A DNA stretch of 64,000 nt from Halictus rubicundus. Lineage: Eukaryota > Arthropoda > Insecta > Hymenoptera > Halictidae. The position numbers were made by a program, and so were the translations under genes. The notes under the pieces are model-generated. The model was given only the letters and a program-made list of their open reading frames with translations, was not told the origin of the DNA and ran no database searches. The stretch covers positions 5,957,116-6,021,115 of the forward strand of contig NC_135164.1 of assembly GCF_050948215.1 (NCBI RefSeq), given 5' to 3'. Shown here piece after piece: positions 12,053-24,535 of the stretch (position 1 is the stretch's first letter; the number at the start of each line of letters is the position of its first letter).

Positions 12053-13802
12053 CACACGTATAAATATACAATAGTTAGACTACGAATTTTATGCACACAT
12101 GACATAAGTACAAAACTGTGGAAAGATTGGAAGAATTTGAAAATATTTTCGACTTGTTGCAATTATTGGAAGAAGAAAATTCATTTGTTTCGACCACTGC
12201 CTCCACGCAATCGATGCAGAACATCCGCAATCTGGGACTGCAATCATTTTTGCACCGGTTCGGGTTGGAAAAATATCGAAAAATCTTAAGAATCGATAGA
12301 TCAAAATTCCCTCGAAACGGCTTCGCAGGAGCAATTTCCAGCTGTCTTTACGATTTTGAGTTTGTCTGATGCGATTGATTCAATTGCGTTCTCGCGTACC
12401 GCGTTATACGGACATGATTTTCAATTGCGTTCGCAGCACGGAGGAGTTACGCGGCAGATTTGAGGATACTCCTGCCAATTAATACTTTGTAAATCAATCT
12501 CGGACACGGGTTACACGGGAGTATGGCCGGAGTCGTGGGGTTTCGCCTTTAACAACGCCGCGATTACGCGGGCCACGGTCGCCTTCGAGATTCTGCTCGT
12601 CTAATAATACCCTGCGAACCGGTAATTGCTACCCTCTGTGTGGAAATGGCTATTCTTACTCGAGATAATCGCGCACAGTCGCACGATTAATAAGCGATAA
12701 AGTCGCCGAGCCCTTCCCGTCGCTCTGCCCACCGTCTCGTCCCGTCCATTCTTATGGTTACCGTTTTTCGATCTTTTCATCCTCTATGGCCGCCGCGTGC
12801 GCAGCCATGACTGCGCTCGACGATGCACGTGTCCGCGATCCGCAAATTACTCGGCGCAAAAATTTGTATAAAACAACTTCATCTATATCTACATTAATTG
12901 CTATTAAAATTGGCTACTTCGTATGTCCTGTATTATCAACAGTAGCTCCAGATAAACGATCGAACATCGTAATCACACCTTTTCACTGTATAAAAATTCG
13001 AAGACCGGTTTAACGGTTTCTGGAGATACTAGACTTTCGAAAAAGCTACTTTTTGCGTTACGTAAATCCTAAAACGAACTATCCTTCAATTAATACATGT
13101 CGGTATTCCAGAACAAGTCGTATATTTACTTGCATCTGTCTATCGTAAGGAAACGGTGGTTTCAGAGCGTATAGAAATGAGCTACTATGTTGCAGAAATA
13201 TAAAGGAAGCATTAGGTGGTCTCGGCCTGGAGTATGGAGGCCTAATCGCCATAAACCAGTACATATATCCCAGTGCCTCCCGGTACGAAAGAATCGAATC
13301 GCGGACGAGGTACAGGATCGAACGTCGGGTTCGCGCGACACTTGCAGCGTTCGTGTCGCAGAATGCAATTACATCTTATCGCGTAAGGGATCAACGGCGC
13401 GCGGGAATGACGCGGACAGCGCACGCGTTTTGTCAGTATTTATCGAGCCGTGTAATTGCGCACGCCTACAAATTAAAGTCGGGCAAACGGCGGACAAGCC
13501 GCGGCCGCGGATACACCTGGCCTCCCATCGGTGGGTATAGCACGCGGAAAATTTTCGCGACGTTCGCGCGAGCTTGTTAGCGCCGCGACAGTGATCGATC
13601 GCCACGTTCGAAGAGGATTGACCGATCTTGCTAATAACCGAGCACCGCTCCTACCGACGCCGAGAGAATTTCCAACGAAGTGGAAAAATTTTTCAGTCAA
13701 AGTTCTCGGATGAAAAATTTCCTGCTGAAAATTGTTTTATCAATTGTTGCTACTCGTCACAGAACGAAGAAATATTCTGTGAATCGGGACGGCAGATAAT
13801 AA
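12053..13802. other. Non-coding stretch, nothing recognised
   Basis: Several overlapping short frames on both strands at 13.1-13.7 kb reflect GC-rich, stop-poor composition. An ATG GCC GCC start-like word at 12786 opens only a 75-codon frame with no recognisable features. Confidence 0.45.
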
Positions 13803-14014
13803 TTAACCCTAGCACTCTCAGGGGGGGACTCCCCGATCACATAGTTTGGAAAACTGTAAATTAGGGCTATCTTTCTCGGGCCAAAAATTCTCAAAATATT
13901 ATTTTTGGCGTTTGTGCATTTAAGTTTAATATTCCCGTTGCTGTAGGAAAAAATTACAATTTCGAGGAGCCCCCCCCCCCCCCCTTGAGAGTGACAGCTC
14001 GAGGCTTGGGTTAA
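13803..14014. mobile_element. TTAA-type miniature element, family D, with G-run/C-run arms
   Basis: It is bounded by TTAA on both sides (13803-13806 and 14011-14014) with TTAACCC/GGGTTAA tips. Just inside, CACTCTCAGGGGGGG (13813-13827) is complementary to the CCCCCCC-TTGAGAGTG block ending at about 13993. The right arm carries an uninterrupted C15 run (13970-13984). The structure is that of a short non-autonomous element whose arms can form a long GC hairpin. There is no coding capacity, and only one copy is seen in this window. Confidence 0.65.
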
Positions 14015-14845
14015 GTATTTGAAAGAATTTTGAAAAATAGATAACGCCGAGGCAAAGGACGCTAACGCGTTTCAGTCGATGCTCGAAACTGTGTCGGCAT
14101 TCTGGAACAAGCTACACCCACAGATTGATTTCAGCGTAATTGTGGATGTTGATTAACGTCGTTGTTAGCGAAGAAAAAAAAAAGAAATGGCACCAACACG
14201 GGACTGGCTATCTAGATAAAGCGGAAGACAACTTAATTTGATAAATCGATAACGACATACCGGCTCGGTGGACAGAATAGTTCCCATGCGACAAGAATTT
14301 GTGATCAAGGTAGACAAGGTTCCAAGTGGAGTAGAAGAGTCGATTTAAAAAGCTCGAGAGTTGGGTGCCGAGATAACCGTAACTATGTAAACATCGGTGC
14401 AAGCGTAGCACAAGCTTGCGATCAATTTTTCCAAAGAATTTTGATCCTGTTCGACAAGCGAGTTCTCGCTTGAGAATGAAAATTCCGTGTCCTTCGAGAT
14501 AATGAGTCTGCAATTCTGATCAGTCTTATTTTCCTGATCGATTGATATGCGACGCAGGAAATAATGCGTCTTTAGTTCGCCAACAGCAAAACCGGGAACT
14601 GCTTCACGATAGTCTGACGCCGTGATACGATAATTGCAGGATCAATGAATTATACACAAAGTAAAGTTCCGTTCGCGTGTAGCGTGCGCGTATCGTGAAT
14701 GAATATCGATTAGATGCATGCCATTAGGCTATGACCTCGGTCGATTCTGTCGGCAAATTTCAAGGGGCCTGCTCGAACTGAAGATTGAAACAGTGGCTGA
14801 TCAAATTGTTAGAGACACGGTACGAAAATCGGTTTCCGAAATTGT
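14015..14845. other. Non-coding stretch, nothing recognised
   Basis: No repeat or RNA gene recognised. The 101-codon minus-strand frame at 14208-14513 has no family resemblance that I can see. Confidence 0.5.
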
Positions 14846-15082
14846 TTAACATTGGAAGCTATTTTAACTCCAGGAAACATTTCTTCCAACCTAGAATATT
14901 TCCCTTCTATATATTTTTTTCATGTTACACATACGAAAATGGTGCGATCTACTCGTACAATACTGAAACGTTTAGTAATTTATTAAATACAAACAAATTT
15001 AATAATCTAAGAAGTATTTTGAATAATAATAGAGCAATTTTTAGTGGCGCTTTACAGTCGCTATTCGAGTGCCAAGGGTTAA
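14846..15082 (+). mobile_element. TTAA-type miniature element, family B, copy 1
   Basis: It is flanked by TTAA at 14846-14849 and 15079-15082. The right end reads TTCGAGTGCCAAGGGTTAA. The left end has lost a few bases of the matching CCTTTGGACTCGAA tip. The interior shares GAAACGTTTAGTAATTTATT and ACGAAAATGGTG with the copies at 54042 and 59312. The 179-codon frame 14785-15324 runs through this element and is therefore not a gene. Confidence 0.85.
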
Positions 15083-15359
15083 AAATCGATTTTGCCGTCA
15101 AAAATTCGGTGGGGATTAGCTCGAACGACCGTCAATATGCAATTTTATTTCGAAATAAGAAAATCGCTATGGCCTCTTCTTTTCCTTCTCCATCCGAAAT
15201 ACGGCGAAAGCCGGTACCGAGCGATCGCCTTGTATCGAAAGGAAACTGTAGTGAAGTGTGGGTCAGAAATGACTCCGGCATAGGCCTAGAAAGGTGGGTG
15301 CGTACCCGCGTACCCTGGCGATGAAACGATGTGAAACTTTTGGATTACGAACAAGATGG

Positions 15360-15562
15360 TTGACACTAGGATTACGGAGCACTAAAAGTGCCCGTTTTAC
15401 ATTTCTTCATAGAAATAAGAACAATGTGCTCCCCAAACCTTTAGCCGTTATTTTTAATAACATACACCCAAAGAAATAAATTGAATAATTCCTCGTGTAT
15501 GTATCTTCAGAATTTTACTACTTGAAAATTCAAAATATTAGAACCCGTAAACCTAGTGTTGA
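15360..15562 (+). mobile_element. TTAA-type miniature element, family A, copy 2 (TTGA target)
   Basis: CACTAGGATTACGG (15364-15377) opposes CCGTAAACCTAGTG (15545-15558). Both flanks read TTGA, so the target duplication is intact but departs from TTAA at one base. The interior follows copy 1 (GAGCAYTAAAAGTG, TTTTACATT, CTTCA.AAT). The GACGGG hairpin of copy 1 is missing here. Confidence 0.85.
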
Positions 15563-16466
15563 GAACGTTGCACGGTTCGCGTTCGAAGCAAAATCTACCT
15601 GTAAAGCGTCATAGCTCTTTCGCTGTGTGGTTCGAAGCGTTCGAGACGAAGTGTTGGCCGTTAAATCGGCAATCGACTGAAAGCGAGTCGGTTCTCGCAG
15701 GGATATCGTTCCCGCGGATCTCGCATACCGATAGCCGTCGTCTTTCACGCGAGCGAGAGCGGTCTTCGCGGACGATTTATGTATCAATGCTATCGAAAAC
15801 AGGTGGTTGCCTAATTAATTCCATGCGATCGGCGCAGGCTGTGCAGCGAGCGCGCGAGCCTGCCGGGAGATAAAGGGTTCCAAAGGGGGAGGAAAGAATG
15901 GGAGGGGAAGGGTTGGCGGGTCGACGGAGGAAAATCGATGCAGGGATTATTCGATATGGGACGAATTATCGGTATCTGAACGGTGTATCGGCCGGCGAGC
16001 AAATTCGAGCGACGCGACGCGACGCGACGCGACGCGGAATCCCGTTTATCGCGGACGTTCGGTCATGCGAGGATATTCGTCCGCGGGTGCGTATCCGCCA
16101 GCCCGACCTTTAAATAGGCACAGTGGAACGGGTTTTAGAACAGCCGGGCCTTAAACCGGTCCCCGGCGTTATCTCTCGCGAAGAAGTATTTCCTGCGCGT
16201 AGGTACAACGATCGTGGCAGATAAGGCGGCCGAAGCTGCGCCACGCCGAGTCCGATACCCGCGAGCTTCGCGACAATGTTGCGTTTCGCAACACGCAACC
16301 ACAAACCAGGAATGTTAATCTGCCCGGGCGCGTCCACTCGCCGCACCGGATATCGCCGATTTCGTGAGCGTAATCCGGTTTTCAACTTTCAAAACATCCA
16401 TTTTTGTTTGCTCTCGCTCCGGGTGCACGTGTTCCGCGAGCTGAAAAGGACCTGTCCGAATTTGTA
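15563..16466. other. Non-coding stretch with a (GCGAC)n run
   Basis: GC-rich DNA with overlapping short frames on both strands. A pentameric GCGAC run, about five units, lies at 16010-16034. Nothing else is recognised. Confidence 0.5.
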
Positions 16467-16960
16467 AAATTATTTTACTTACAGGCGATTCATGAATGCG
16501 CGTCATCGATCCCTTCAGTTCCTAATCAAGCTTTTAGCTTTTTACGACCAGGATTTAGAGCCGAAAATTATTTTAGTTACAGGCGATTCATGAATGCATG
16601 TTATTAATCCCATCAGTTCGTAATTAAGCTTTTAGCTTTTTACGACCAGGATTTAGAGCCGAAAATTATTTTACTTACAGGCGATTCATGAATGCATGTT
16701 ATCAATAACTTCAGTTCCCAATCAAGCTTTTAGCTTTTTACGACCAGGATTTAGAGCCGAAAATTATTTTAGTTACAGGCGATTCATGAATGCGCGTTAT
16801 CAATCCCTTCAGTTCCTAATCAAGTTTTTAGCTTTTTACGACCAGGATGTAGAGCCGAAAATTATTTTACTTACAGGCGATTCATGAATGCGCGTTATCA
16901 ATCCCTTCAGTTCCTAATCAAGTTTTTAGCTTTTTACGACCAGGATTTACAGCCGAAAAA
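16467..16960 (+). repeat. 98-bp tandem repeat, five copies
   Basis: AGGCGATTCATGAATG starts at 16483, 16581, 16679, 16777 and 16875, an exact 98-bp period. Each unit continues with CAGTTCCTAATCAAG, TTTTAGCTTTTTACGACCAG and GAGCCGAAAATTATTTTA. Units differ by only a few substitutions (GCGCGT/GCATGT and CTTACAG/GTTACAG), so the array is young or homogenised. 98 is not a multiple of three, so the open frames here shift between units and do not code. Confidence 0.97.
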
Positions 16961-19674
16961 TTCGAAAAAATTCAGGGATGCGCGATGAGGTGTCTGTAAG
17001 GTGTCAGATTTTTTTCAGAATTTTTGCTCGCAATTAGGCGAAGCGAACAGGCCTAAGAGCGATAGGTCTTTGGTAAAAGAGGTTATCAAGGATAGCGAGG
17101 AAGTGACTGTTCGAGGACAGGCATAACAGTGGTTAAATATCGCGAACTGTTGCCACTTGCAGATGCCATAAATTCGCCTGGTATTGTCCATTAATATCGA
17201 GTGGCACCGTGATAAAGCAGCATTAATTTCTAAGCGGACACGCCGCTTTTCGTTCAAGAGCTCAAGAGCTCAAGAGCAGGCAACGATTATCACTGGCAAC
17301 CGTTATCTGACGCATAGTTTACGAAGTATCCAGCGGAGGAAGTGGCAGCAACTCGCGAAACAAATTCAGAGAATATCGCAGCCTGGATTTCGTTGAATGG
17401 GAGTCGCATTAGTTCGATTTAAAAATAACGATACCTTCGTTCGACTCCGTGAATTATGAGCCTTTTAGAGTTTCGTAGTCCGGCGTGAACGACATCAATC
17501 TCTCTCCGCATATTTCACCGCGCGATAAGGACTCGAATGTGCTCATATTAAATTTCTAGAATCGGTGCTTTCCGAAAGCATGACGGAATTTGCCTCGGTG
17601 ACCTCGCGTTAGCGCATTGGCGCGCAAACATCCGGGAGTGGGGGTATATCACTCGTTATTAATCACCAATCAATTCTGGATAGCACAAATGCAGAGAGCA
17701 CCTCTAAATAGTTCAAACTATTTCTGCGGGAAACCAAGGTGAAAATGATCACTTTCTAGTTTATGCCTCCGGGATAATTCTGTGTCACAGAAAGGAGCAG
17801 CTGGGGCGTCTGAAAATTGTTTGTTTGGCAATTATTAATTGTCACTTGCCAGGAAAAGAATTCTTCTGTTCATAATTTCAATTACTTTGAGACGATCCCC
17901 TAAAATTTCTTCCTCAGATTTTATTCCTAATTTCTTTTCTATAAAACAGCTGAAAATGTTAAAAATTTTCGGGGCTCGTTGAGAAGGGAAAGCTTCAGTC
18001 TTCGAACCTGCGATGGATTCAATGAGGAAAGAAATTTTCCAATATTTTTAATGCAGGCTTAAAAATGGTGGTCCGCTTGAGCTGTTAATTATGTGGGTAC
18101 AGGGTTGACGGAAAGACCGTAAAAGTCGTGGGAAATCAATCTGGTTTGCAATTGTTGCAACAGAATAGTAACCCGAGATTCAGAGGTTTTCTCGGAGGCG
18201 AATACACGTATCTCCAATAACGATCCTTGTAACAATTTTTTGTTGCATGCTTGCGGGGTTTCGCATCGGCGAACGAGTTACGACACGTTCAAATTACCCT
18301 GAAAGATCACTGATTTTCCTGCGATCTGCACATACGCTCGCGGTCACCCGTGTCCCGCGTCCTTGTCCACTCGGGAACACGCGCAGATAATAACTTAATC
18401 GGTTCCATTATTTTCGAGGGCCTCGGGCGACGTTTAGCATGCGCGCCGGAGAACGCCGATCCTACTCGCGATGGATTCACTTTGAAACTTTAAATGCGTC
18501 ATTAGACGCCGAGCGGCCGAGTGGGACGCGGCCGGATCGTCGAGTAATTCGTCCGCTATTGTTTCCCGCTGCCACTTTGTTCCGTGCGAGTTTTGCAACC
18601 GATTTTATCGCGCCGGCGACGCGATCTCTCCCGAGCCGCGAGAGCTTTGCACGCGATTTCTCGATCACGGAAACCTGCAGAACTCACCTACGAAAGCACC
18701 TTGGAACCTTCGGATAATAGAATTTTCGAACGTTCTTCTCGAAAAGTTTCTCGCTTTTGGAATCGCGCTGGTTGCGATTGAAAAATTAACTGCGCGTTGA
18801 CAAATTACTTGAATCAAACGCGATGAAAAACGCACGAAACTGCATTTAATTAGCTCGAGAGTGAATCAAAAATCGATTGGAAATGTTGAAAACTGACAAA
18901 ATTACAGCCGTTCGAAGATCGAAGATTTCAGCCTTGATATGCTAGGAAAAATTGTCATTATTCTCTTCCTTGTTGAAATTCGAATGAGATTTGTTAGCCT
19001 TCGAGGATCGGTGCGAAATATCAACAATCTATCGGAAGGATAATGTCACAGGATTGTTGGTTCAACATCTCGATCGCGAAGCAATAACTCACACGCGCAA
19101 ATTGCGAGACTAAACGACAGATTGATTCCACGAGGCAATAATTGGCGGACGATGATAGTCACGATTGATGATCCACGGGAAAAAGAGGCGCAGGTAGAGC
19201 ACGTCTCAATTAGGCCGGTTGTTAATTAGAAAAGTGGTGGCTGCTGGTTTTCGTGAAGATGTAAAGCGCGTAATTAGTCAACCGCCTGCAATTACATTCC
19301 GGTAGCGAGCATCGGTCGGCGAGTTGCAATTATCTGTCGACAATTTTACTGACAAATGATCGATATTACCGTTCTTAATGGTCACCATGATAATTGATCG
19401 TTTTATAGCCAGGTTTGCGCGAATCATCGAGCCGCTCAGTGCGTGCTATTCATTACGAGTCAGTCGATCTTCCATTTTATCCGAAGACAATTCGATCGCA
19501 CTATCAATTATATGAGTTGCCAATCACGAACGATGTGATTATTATTTAGAAGCGCTATTGTAGCACTGAAAATAATTTTTTGAACTATGTCTTGTCCACG
19601 TTTCGACGGGAAAGTACTCATAATTGCATCAAAATGCAGTCGGAAGACTGCAGTCACGAAGCTGTACTTTTCTT
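16961..19674. other. Non-coding stretch, nothing recognised
   Basis: Mixed composition. A short (AAGAGCTC)3 run lies at about 17257-17277. A strong minus-strand donor-like TAG|GTGAGT ends at 18688, preceded by an open minus-strand frame of about 33 codons from an acceptor-like CAACCAG at about 18770. I give this little weight because nothing else supports an exon. Confidence 0.45.
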
Positions 19675-20265
19675 ACAATTGACATTAAATTTGGGATATT
19701 TTAGCATTCGGTAAACTACCCTTCCAATCGTTAATAATTACAGTTTTTCTGTCTCAGTGTATCATCAACAGGAACCTCTTCTTCTTAACTTTTTGTACAA
19801 TTAAAATTAAATTTGAAATGTTGCAGCAATATTTGAAATTGTCCCTTCAGTTGTAAATGATCACATTTTTAAACCTGTCACAATGTTTTATCAGGTCCAA
19901 GAAAAATATATATGTTTTATCCTTCTCCTCGACTTTTTTTACAACTGAAATTAAATTTGAAATATTCTAGCAATATTTGAAATTATCCCTTCGGTTGTAA
20001 ATTAGCACATTTTTAACCCTGCCACAATGTTTGATTACATCCAAGAAAAATATGGATGTTTTATCCTTCTCCTCGACTTTTTGTACAACTGAAATTAAAT
20101 TGGAGATATTGTAGCAATATTTGAAACTATCCCTTCAGTTGTAAATAATCACATTTTTAACCCTGTCACAATGTTTGATTACATCCAAGAAAAGTATGGA
20201 TGTTTTATGCTTGCCCTCGACTATTTTTACAGTTGAAATTAAATTTGAGATATCGCAGCACTCGG
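19675..20265 (+). repeat. 144-bp tandem repeat, about 4.5 copies
   Basis: ACAACTGAAATTAAATTTGA-type words start at 19797, 19941, 20085 and 20229, an exact 144-bp period. A more diverged, shortened unit starts at 19675 (122 bp before the next). Shared blocks include GCAATATTTGAAATTATCCC, CACATTTTTAACCCTG and TGTTTTATCCTTCTCCTCGAC. 144 is a multiple of three but the units contain stops in all frames, so this is non-coding. Confidence 0.96.
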
Positions 20266-22073
20266 AATCGTTGAGACAACTGTTTAAATTTAGTCTCCCA
20301 CCGTATAGATAGAAAGTCGCCTCGATCCCGCAGCTTCGGGTCGCGCCCTAATGAATTTATAAAGTGTCGCTGTTGCAATCGTCGGATTTTATGAAGTATT
20401 AACTGTAAGCGACGCGTACAAATCGCCGATGTTACTAACTTGTTCGCGCGTTGCGCCAACCAGGACGGAGAAGAAAAAGAAAATGATTCTATCGCTTTAT
20501 CGTTATGCTTAATTCACAGCGGCACGGCCGGGAACGAAATATTCGGCACCGGGCACGCCTTTCGTGAGATTTGATTGAGTCACGCGAAGCCTCGGAATCA
20601 TTAATAAAATGAATCGTTTCTCCGGATCGGGGTAATAATTTCAACGTAACTAGCCGAAGTGCACAGTTTAACGGTACCGGTGATTGCACGTGAACACTTG
20701 AATGCAGATCTAGAGAAATCGTTGGATCTGTTCGAACATCAGGAGACTGTTCTGGAAAAGTCTAATTACTAATCTACTAATTTTCAAATAAAACTTACAG
20801 AACTGATAGACGAAAGTATACACTTTAAGATGTACAGAAAGAGATTTCTCGATGGAAAATACAGTTTCACCTAAAAATATTGTCAAAGGTCGCGGTGTAG
20901 TACGCAGGTTCGCCAGATGAGGGGAGGGAGCACGAATCGAGGGGAAACAGTTACCCTCTCTCTGCCAACCGCGTCACGTGACCGGCCGTGACGAAAGCAT
21001 GGGGGAATAGCGCGGTAGAAGGGGAAGTTAGAGTGGGGGAACAAGGCCCCTGATCTGGCTCTTGTATACAGGGTGTTGAGAAAGACGCGCGAGCGTTTTG
21101 CTTTTATTAAAAAATGTTTTTTTTTTTGCACGGGAGTTTCGGCGCGTTGGGTCGAAGGAATTACGAAGCATGAAAAATCGACTAAAAGGCGTTATCGCAC
21201 CGCTAATTAGCGGGCTTCTATCGAGCGTGATGAAGCTCGTCAATGTGCAACCACGATCCGCTGTTGTTCGAGGGGCTTCGTGCAGCGTAGTCTCCATCGT
21301 GCGTTAATGTTATCGCATATCATTAACGTTACTCATGCCGATAATGCGTGCTCACTCTCGAAGGCGGGTGACCATATTTGGCTCATTGTTTAATTATTGA
21401 TTGCGCGCGCGCATCCGTGGGTACTCCGTTTCTCTCGTCTACGCGATTACGCCAAATTATAGATTATTTTGTTAATTATTTTGTTTATTAAGTTACTCTC
21501 CCTCTTTTGTTCTTTATTTTTTCTCCCACGTGTCGGCTGCCCACTCTTTCCAGTTACACAGTTCGCCATGCTTAAACGGCTCGTACATTCCGCTCATTAA
21601 ATATTCTTCGCGTTGAGCAACTCTAATTAAAACTTCTCTAGCCTCCACATTTTTATAATTCGTCCTATTAAGCAGCTAGAAGGCCAAGTGAAATTTGTTT
21701 GTCATTTACTTCAGGATATTTCAAGTATACGGAAAATTCTTTAGACATCGTTCGCTTTCGCGATCAGCATTTCTACAATTTAATGGTGGATCAATTTTAT
21801 GCCGATTTGACCAATTAAATTTGCTTCCTGTGGATTGCCGTTACGTTTATCTCCTGATACTGTAATCACGGAATTAAGTAGAAATTTCTATCCGATTTCT
21901 CCGAGCCCCGCTTTCTCCATCCCCTAACAGAAAATAGATAAAGACGTCGCCGATGGCAAACATAAATGATGGAAAATTAGAAAAATAATAGAAACGGACT
22001 ACAAACTTTCTCATTTCCGCACTTCAAGGAAAGATTAAACTTCGCTCCTTTCATTTCTGATTTCATCTCTTTA
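20266..22073. other. Non-coding stretch, nothing recognised
   Basis: Alternating AT-rich and GC-moderate DNA. An acceptor-like pyrimidine tract ending TCTTTCCAG occurs at about 21552, with no following coding frame. Confidence 0.5.
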
Positions 22074-22276
22074 TAGTGAATTCTCGATATATGTCAACAA
22101 CACGAATCTTGCCAGCGACATATATCGTCCAGGAGACATACCCGAGCCCTGTTATGTTTACACTCCTCGGGTCTCTCTAACTCCGGGACCACTTACGAAG
22201 TATACTCCACGGTAGTGGGGATAATAACGCGACGTTTATCATCCAGGCCTTGACGACATATATAGAGAAATCACTG
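22074..22276 (+). mobile_element. Tc1/mariner-type miniature element, copy 2
   Basis: It starts TAGTGAATTCTCGATATATG and ends GACATATATAGAGAAATCACTG, with TA on each side. It shares the ATCGTCCAGGAGACATACCC, GTTATGTTTACACTCCTCGG and GTAGTGGGGATAAT blocks with the copy at 62757. At about 203 bp it is non-coding, so movement would need a transposase supplied elsewhere. TA target and CAGT tips fit the Tc1/mariner superfamily. Confidence 0.85.
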
Positions 22277-24308
22277 TATTTAGACCTCGGTGATCGGCAA
22301 TAGAATGACTAATTTTTAACCGTGTCATATATGCGTTAATGTAAATCGAAGAGGCTGAGAGCAGTCAAAATAAATAGCAAAAAATTCAGAAAGAAGTTTG
22401 AAAAATGACAAAAACTTCCTGGAATTCTTCCAGAAAGGTAGCCATAATTTTTCATGGATGCGCCGAAAGAAGACGCAGGTTTGACTTCCTTCTGCGTCCA
22501 AAAATAGAGACGTCACGGAGTGAAAATCGTTTTCCCGGCTCGAGGGACCGAATCATGAATATGGAGAAGGTGGGCAGTGTTCCAGTCGATGATTCCCGGA
22601 CGCCAATCGAGTAACTCATGTCGGTTGACGTTTTCCTGCATTAGGTTGATTCCGGGTGCCTCCGATGATTCTCCGAACGGGAGAAAGGGAAAAAAGGGAC
22701 AGTCCAATCTCGAGGGCGATCTTAGTAGCCAGATGAAATAAGGTGGAACGCGGTGCCGTTGCGTCGGACGGACGTGGCTCGAGATTTAAGAGGCTTAGCG
22801 GTGCTCGTCGACTGTGGCAGCCCTTCGAACGCATCCAGCCCGTTTTATGGGGGCCTCTTCTCTAGGGGCCGGGCCCCGAAATTGGAGAGTGCTTGCCCGT
22901 CTAGGGAGGGTTCTAGATTCCAGATACCGGAGGAATAGGGTTTCTCGCTCGGAACTAGCAGGTGGATACCGTCCGAGGCGTGTGAATGCTCTTCACGTAA
23001 CGGGTGTCGAATATTACCGGACACCTGAACCCTTAGGGTGCTCCAGTCCCTACGAATTCTCGATCCTGTACCCTCAGGAACGCTATCTTCACTCTTTGAA
23101 CCGCCCTTCGTAGGAACACTGAATTTAAAAAATTAGCGCTGTCCACGATCATTTGGAAATCGAGTCTCAGCTGTATCAAAATTTGTAACGCTTGCATTGG
23201 AATAAGTTAATCGTGGCCTCCCAGCTTTCATTTATATGAAAACTGATGATTGATCCAGAGCTTCGTGCAAAATGAAAATTTCATACATCGATTGCGAGGA
23301 ACGCGAGCTGTATACACACTTGTTTCGTTTATTAGTAATTTTAAATTGTGTAAAATTAAAAATGTTGTAAATTGTGTGGATATGTGTGATCACATACTCG
23401 TCCGGTCGAGCAGAATAGATTCTGAGTAGCACGTGTGCTCCAGCTAATTTTTCATTTGGCTTGCCGAACGAACCGATTTCTACGCGGAATCGTTCGGACG
23501 TGGAAGAAAGATTCGAGCGATTAGGACGGGAGTTTTCAGCGGAAAAAGGAGGCAAGAGTTGTTCGAATGGGCGATCGGGTCCGATAAGATTTCGAATCGT
23601 TTTCCGGTCGTTGGAGGGTTCTTCCGGTATTCTGAAATCGGCGATTGTCTGGCAAGCACCGCTGTTAACCGGACTTTTACGATCCGAACCGCTAGCTCGG
23701 ATGGCTCGGAAAGGTACAGAACCAGGGTGGAAGGGAACGGTTCGAACAAGGACGGAGAGGAGAAAGACAGCGAAACGTGCGTAAGGAGACATTTCCGTGG
23801 CGTTGTTTGTATGCCGTTCGCGATAGCGTACTCGTACACACGGTAACGACTCCGTCGCGTTTCCGGTACGCGTGCCGGCGCCATTTTCGTTCCACTCCGA
23901 GCTGGGACGCTCTCCGCAATCACGAAAACCTTCACACTTCGATCTCCAAACGCTGCGTCCAACCAGAACAATAATATTATTCACTTTCATTGTTCACCAA
24001 AACGTTCGTCCTATAAACGCTTTTACTGGTGGTCCCATATGAATATACGTATGCATACGTAATGTAGCACACATATACACCTCTATGCTATTCTTTGGCC
24101 AGGTTTAAAAATTCATTTTTATTGTGACAAACTCACTATTAAGCAATTAAAATGTCCAACCACTCGTTCGTCATATATAACAATTTCTTATGTATCTACA
24201 AAATTATCAAAATTGTATATCCTACAAAACCTTCGTCCGCAAACATTTTTAACACTGTCGAGCAGACGTCCTAGCAAGTTCCAAAAAATCATAATATTTG
24301 TCCGACGG
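22277..24308. other. Non-coding stretch with stop-poor GC-rich patch
   Basis: The patch at 23230-23990 is open in several frames on both strands at once, the longest being 252 codons on the minus strand. It shows no domain, signal peptide or splice context that I recognise. Composition, with few TA-containing stops and many TTCGAA/TCCGAA palindromes, explains it better than a gene. Confidence 0.45.
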
Positions 24309-24535
24309 TTAACACGTTGAACGCCACGACGGAATTATTTGTGCAGGTTTTAAAATGAATTTTTACGTTGATATATTCATTATACTAAACTTAATTAGGA
24401 TCTGTAACATGCAAGAAAGTTGGAGGATTACTCGGTATCGTACATTTAAGTTATTGCAATTTTTATTTCATTAAATAACTTACTTTGATTTTATGGAGTT
24501 TTGTGGGGTTTCTATTTTGACGTTCAAAGTGTTAA
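24309..24535 (+). mobile_element. TTAA-type miniature element, family C, copy 2 (complete)
   Basis: It is bounded by TTAA at 24309-24312 and 24532-24535. The left tip CACGTTGAACGCCACG opposes the right tip GACGTTCAAAGTG. At 227 bp it has no coding capacity. The interior blocks match the truncated copy at 11835 with only scattered changes. The right end overlaps the start of an unrelated chance frame. Confidence 0.85.

Noticed and set aside
14785..15324. 179-codon plus-strand frame
   Set aside because: Most of it is the family B miniature element at 14846-15082, which is repeated elsewhere in non-open form.
16467..16960. CRISPR-like array
   Set aside because: The 98-bp units are repeated in full with no unique spacers, and the context is eukaryotic.
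18666..18770. Minus-strand exon ending at TAG|GTGAGT (18688)
   Set aside because: The donor is strong but the 33-codon frame before it is unremarkable and the proposed acceptor has a weak pyrimidine tract.
23232..23990. 252-codon minus-strand open frame, longest in the window
   Set aside because: The same bases are open in at least four other frames on both strands, with no recognisable domain, splice context or start context. Stop-poor TCGA-rich composition explains it.
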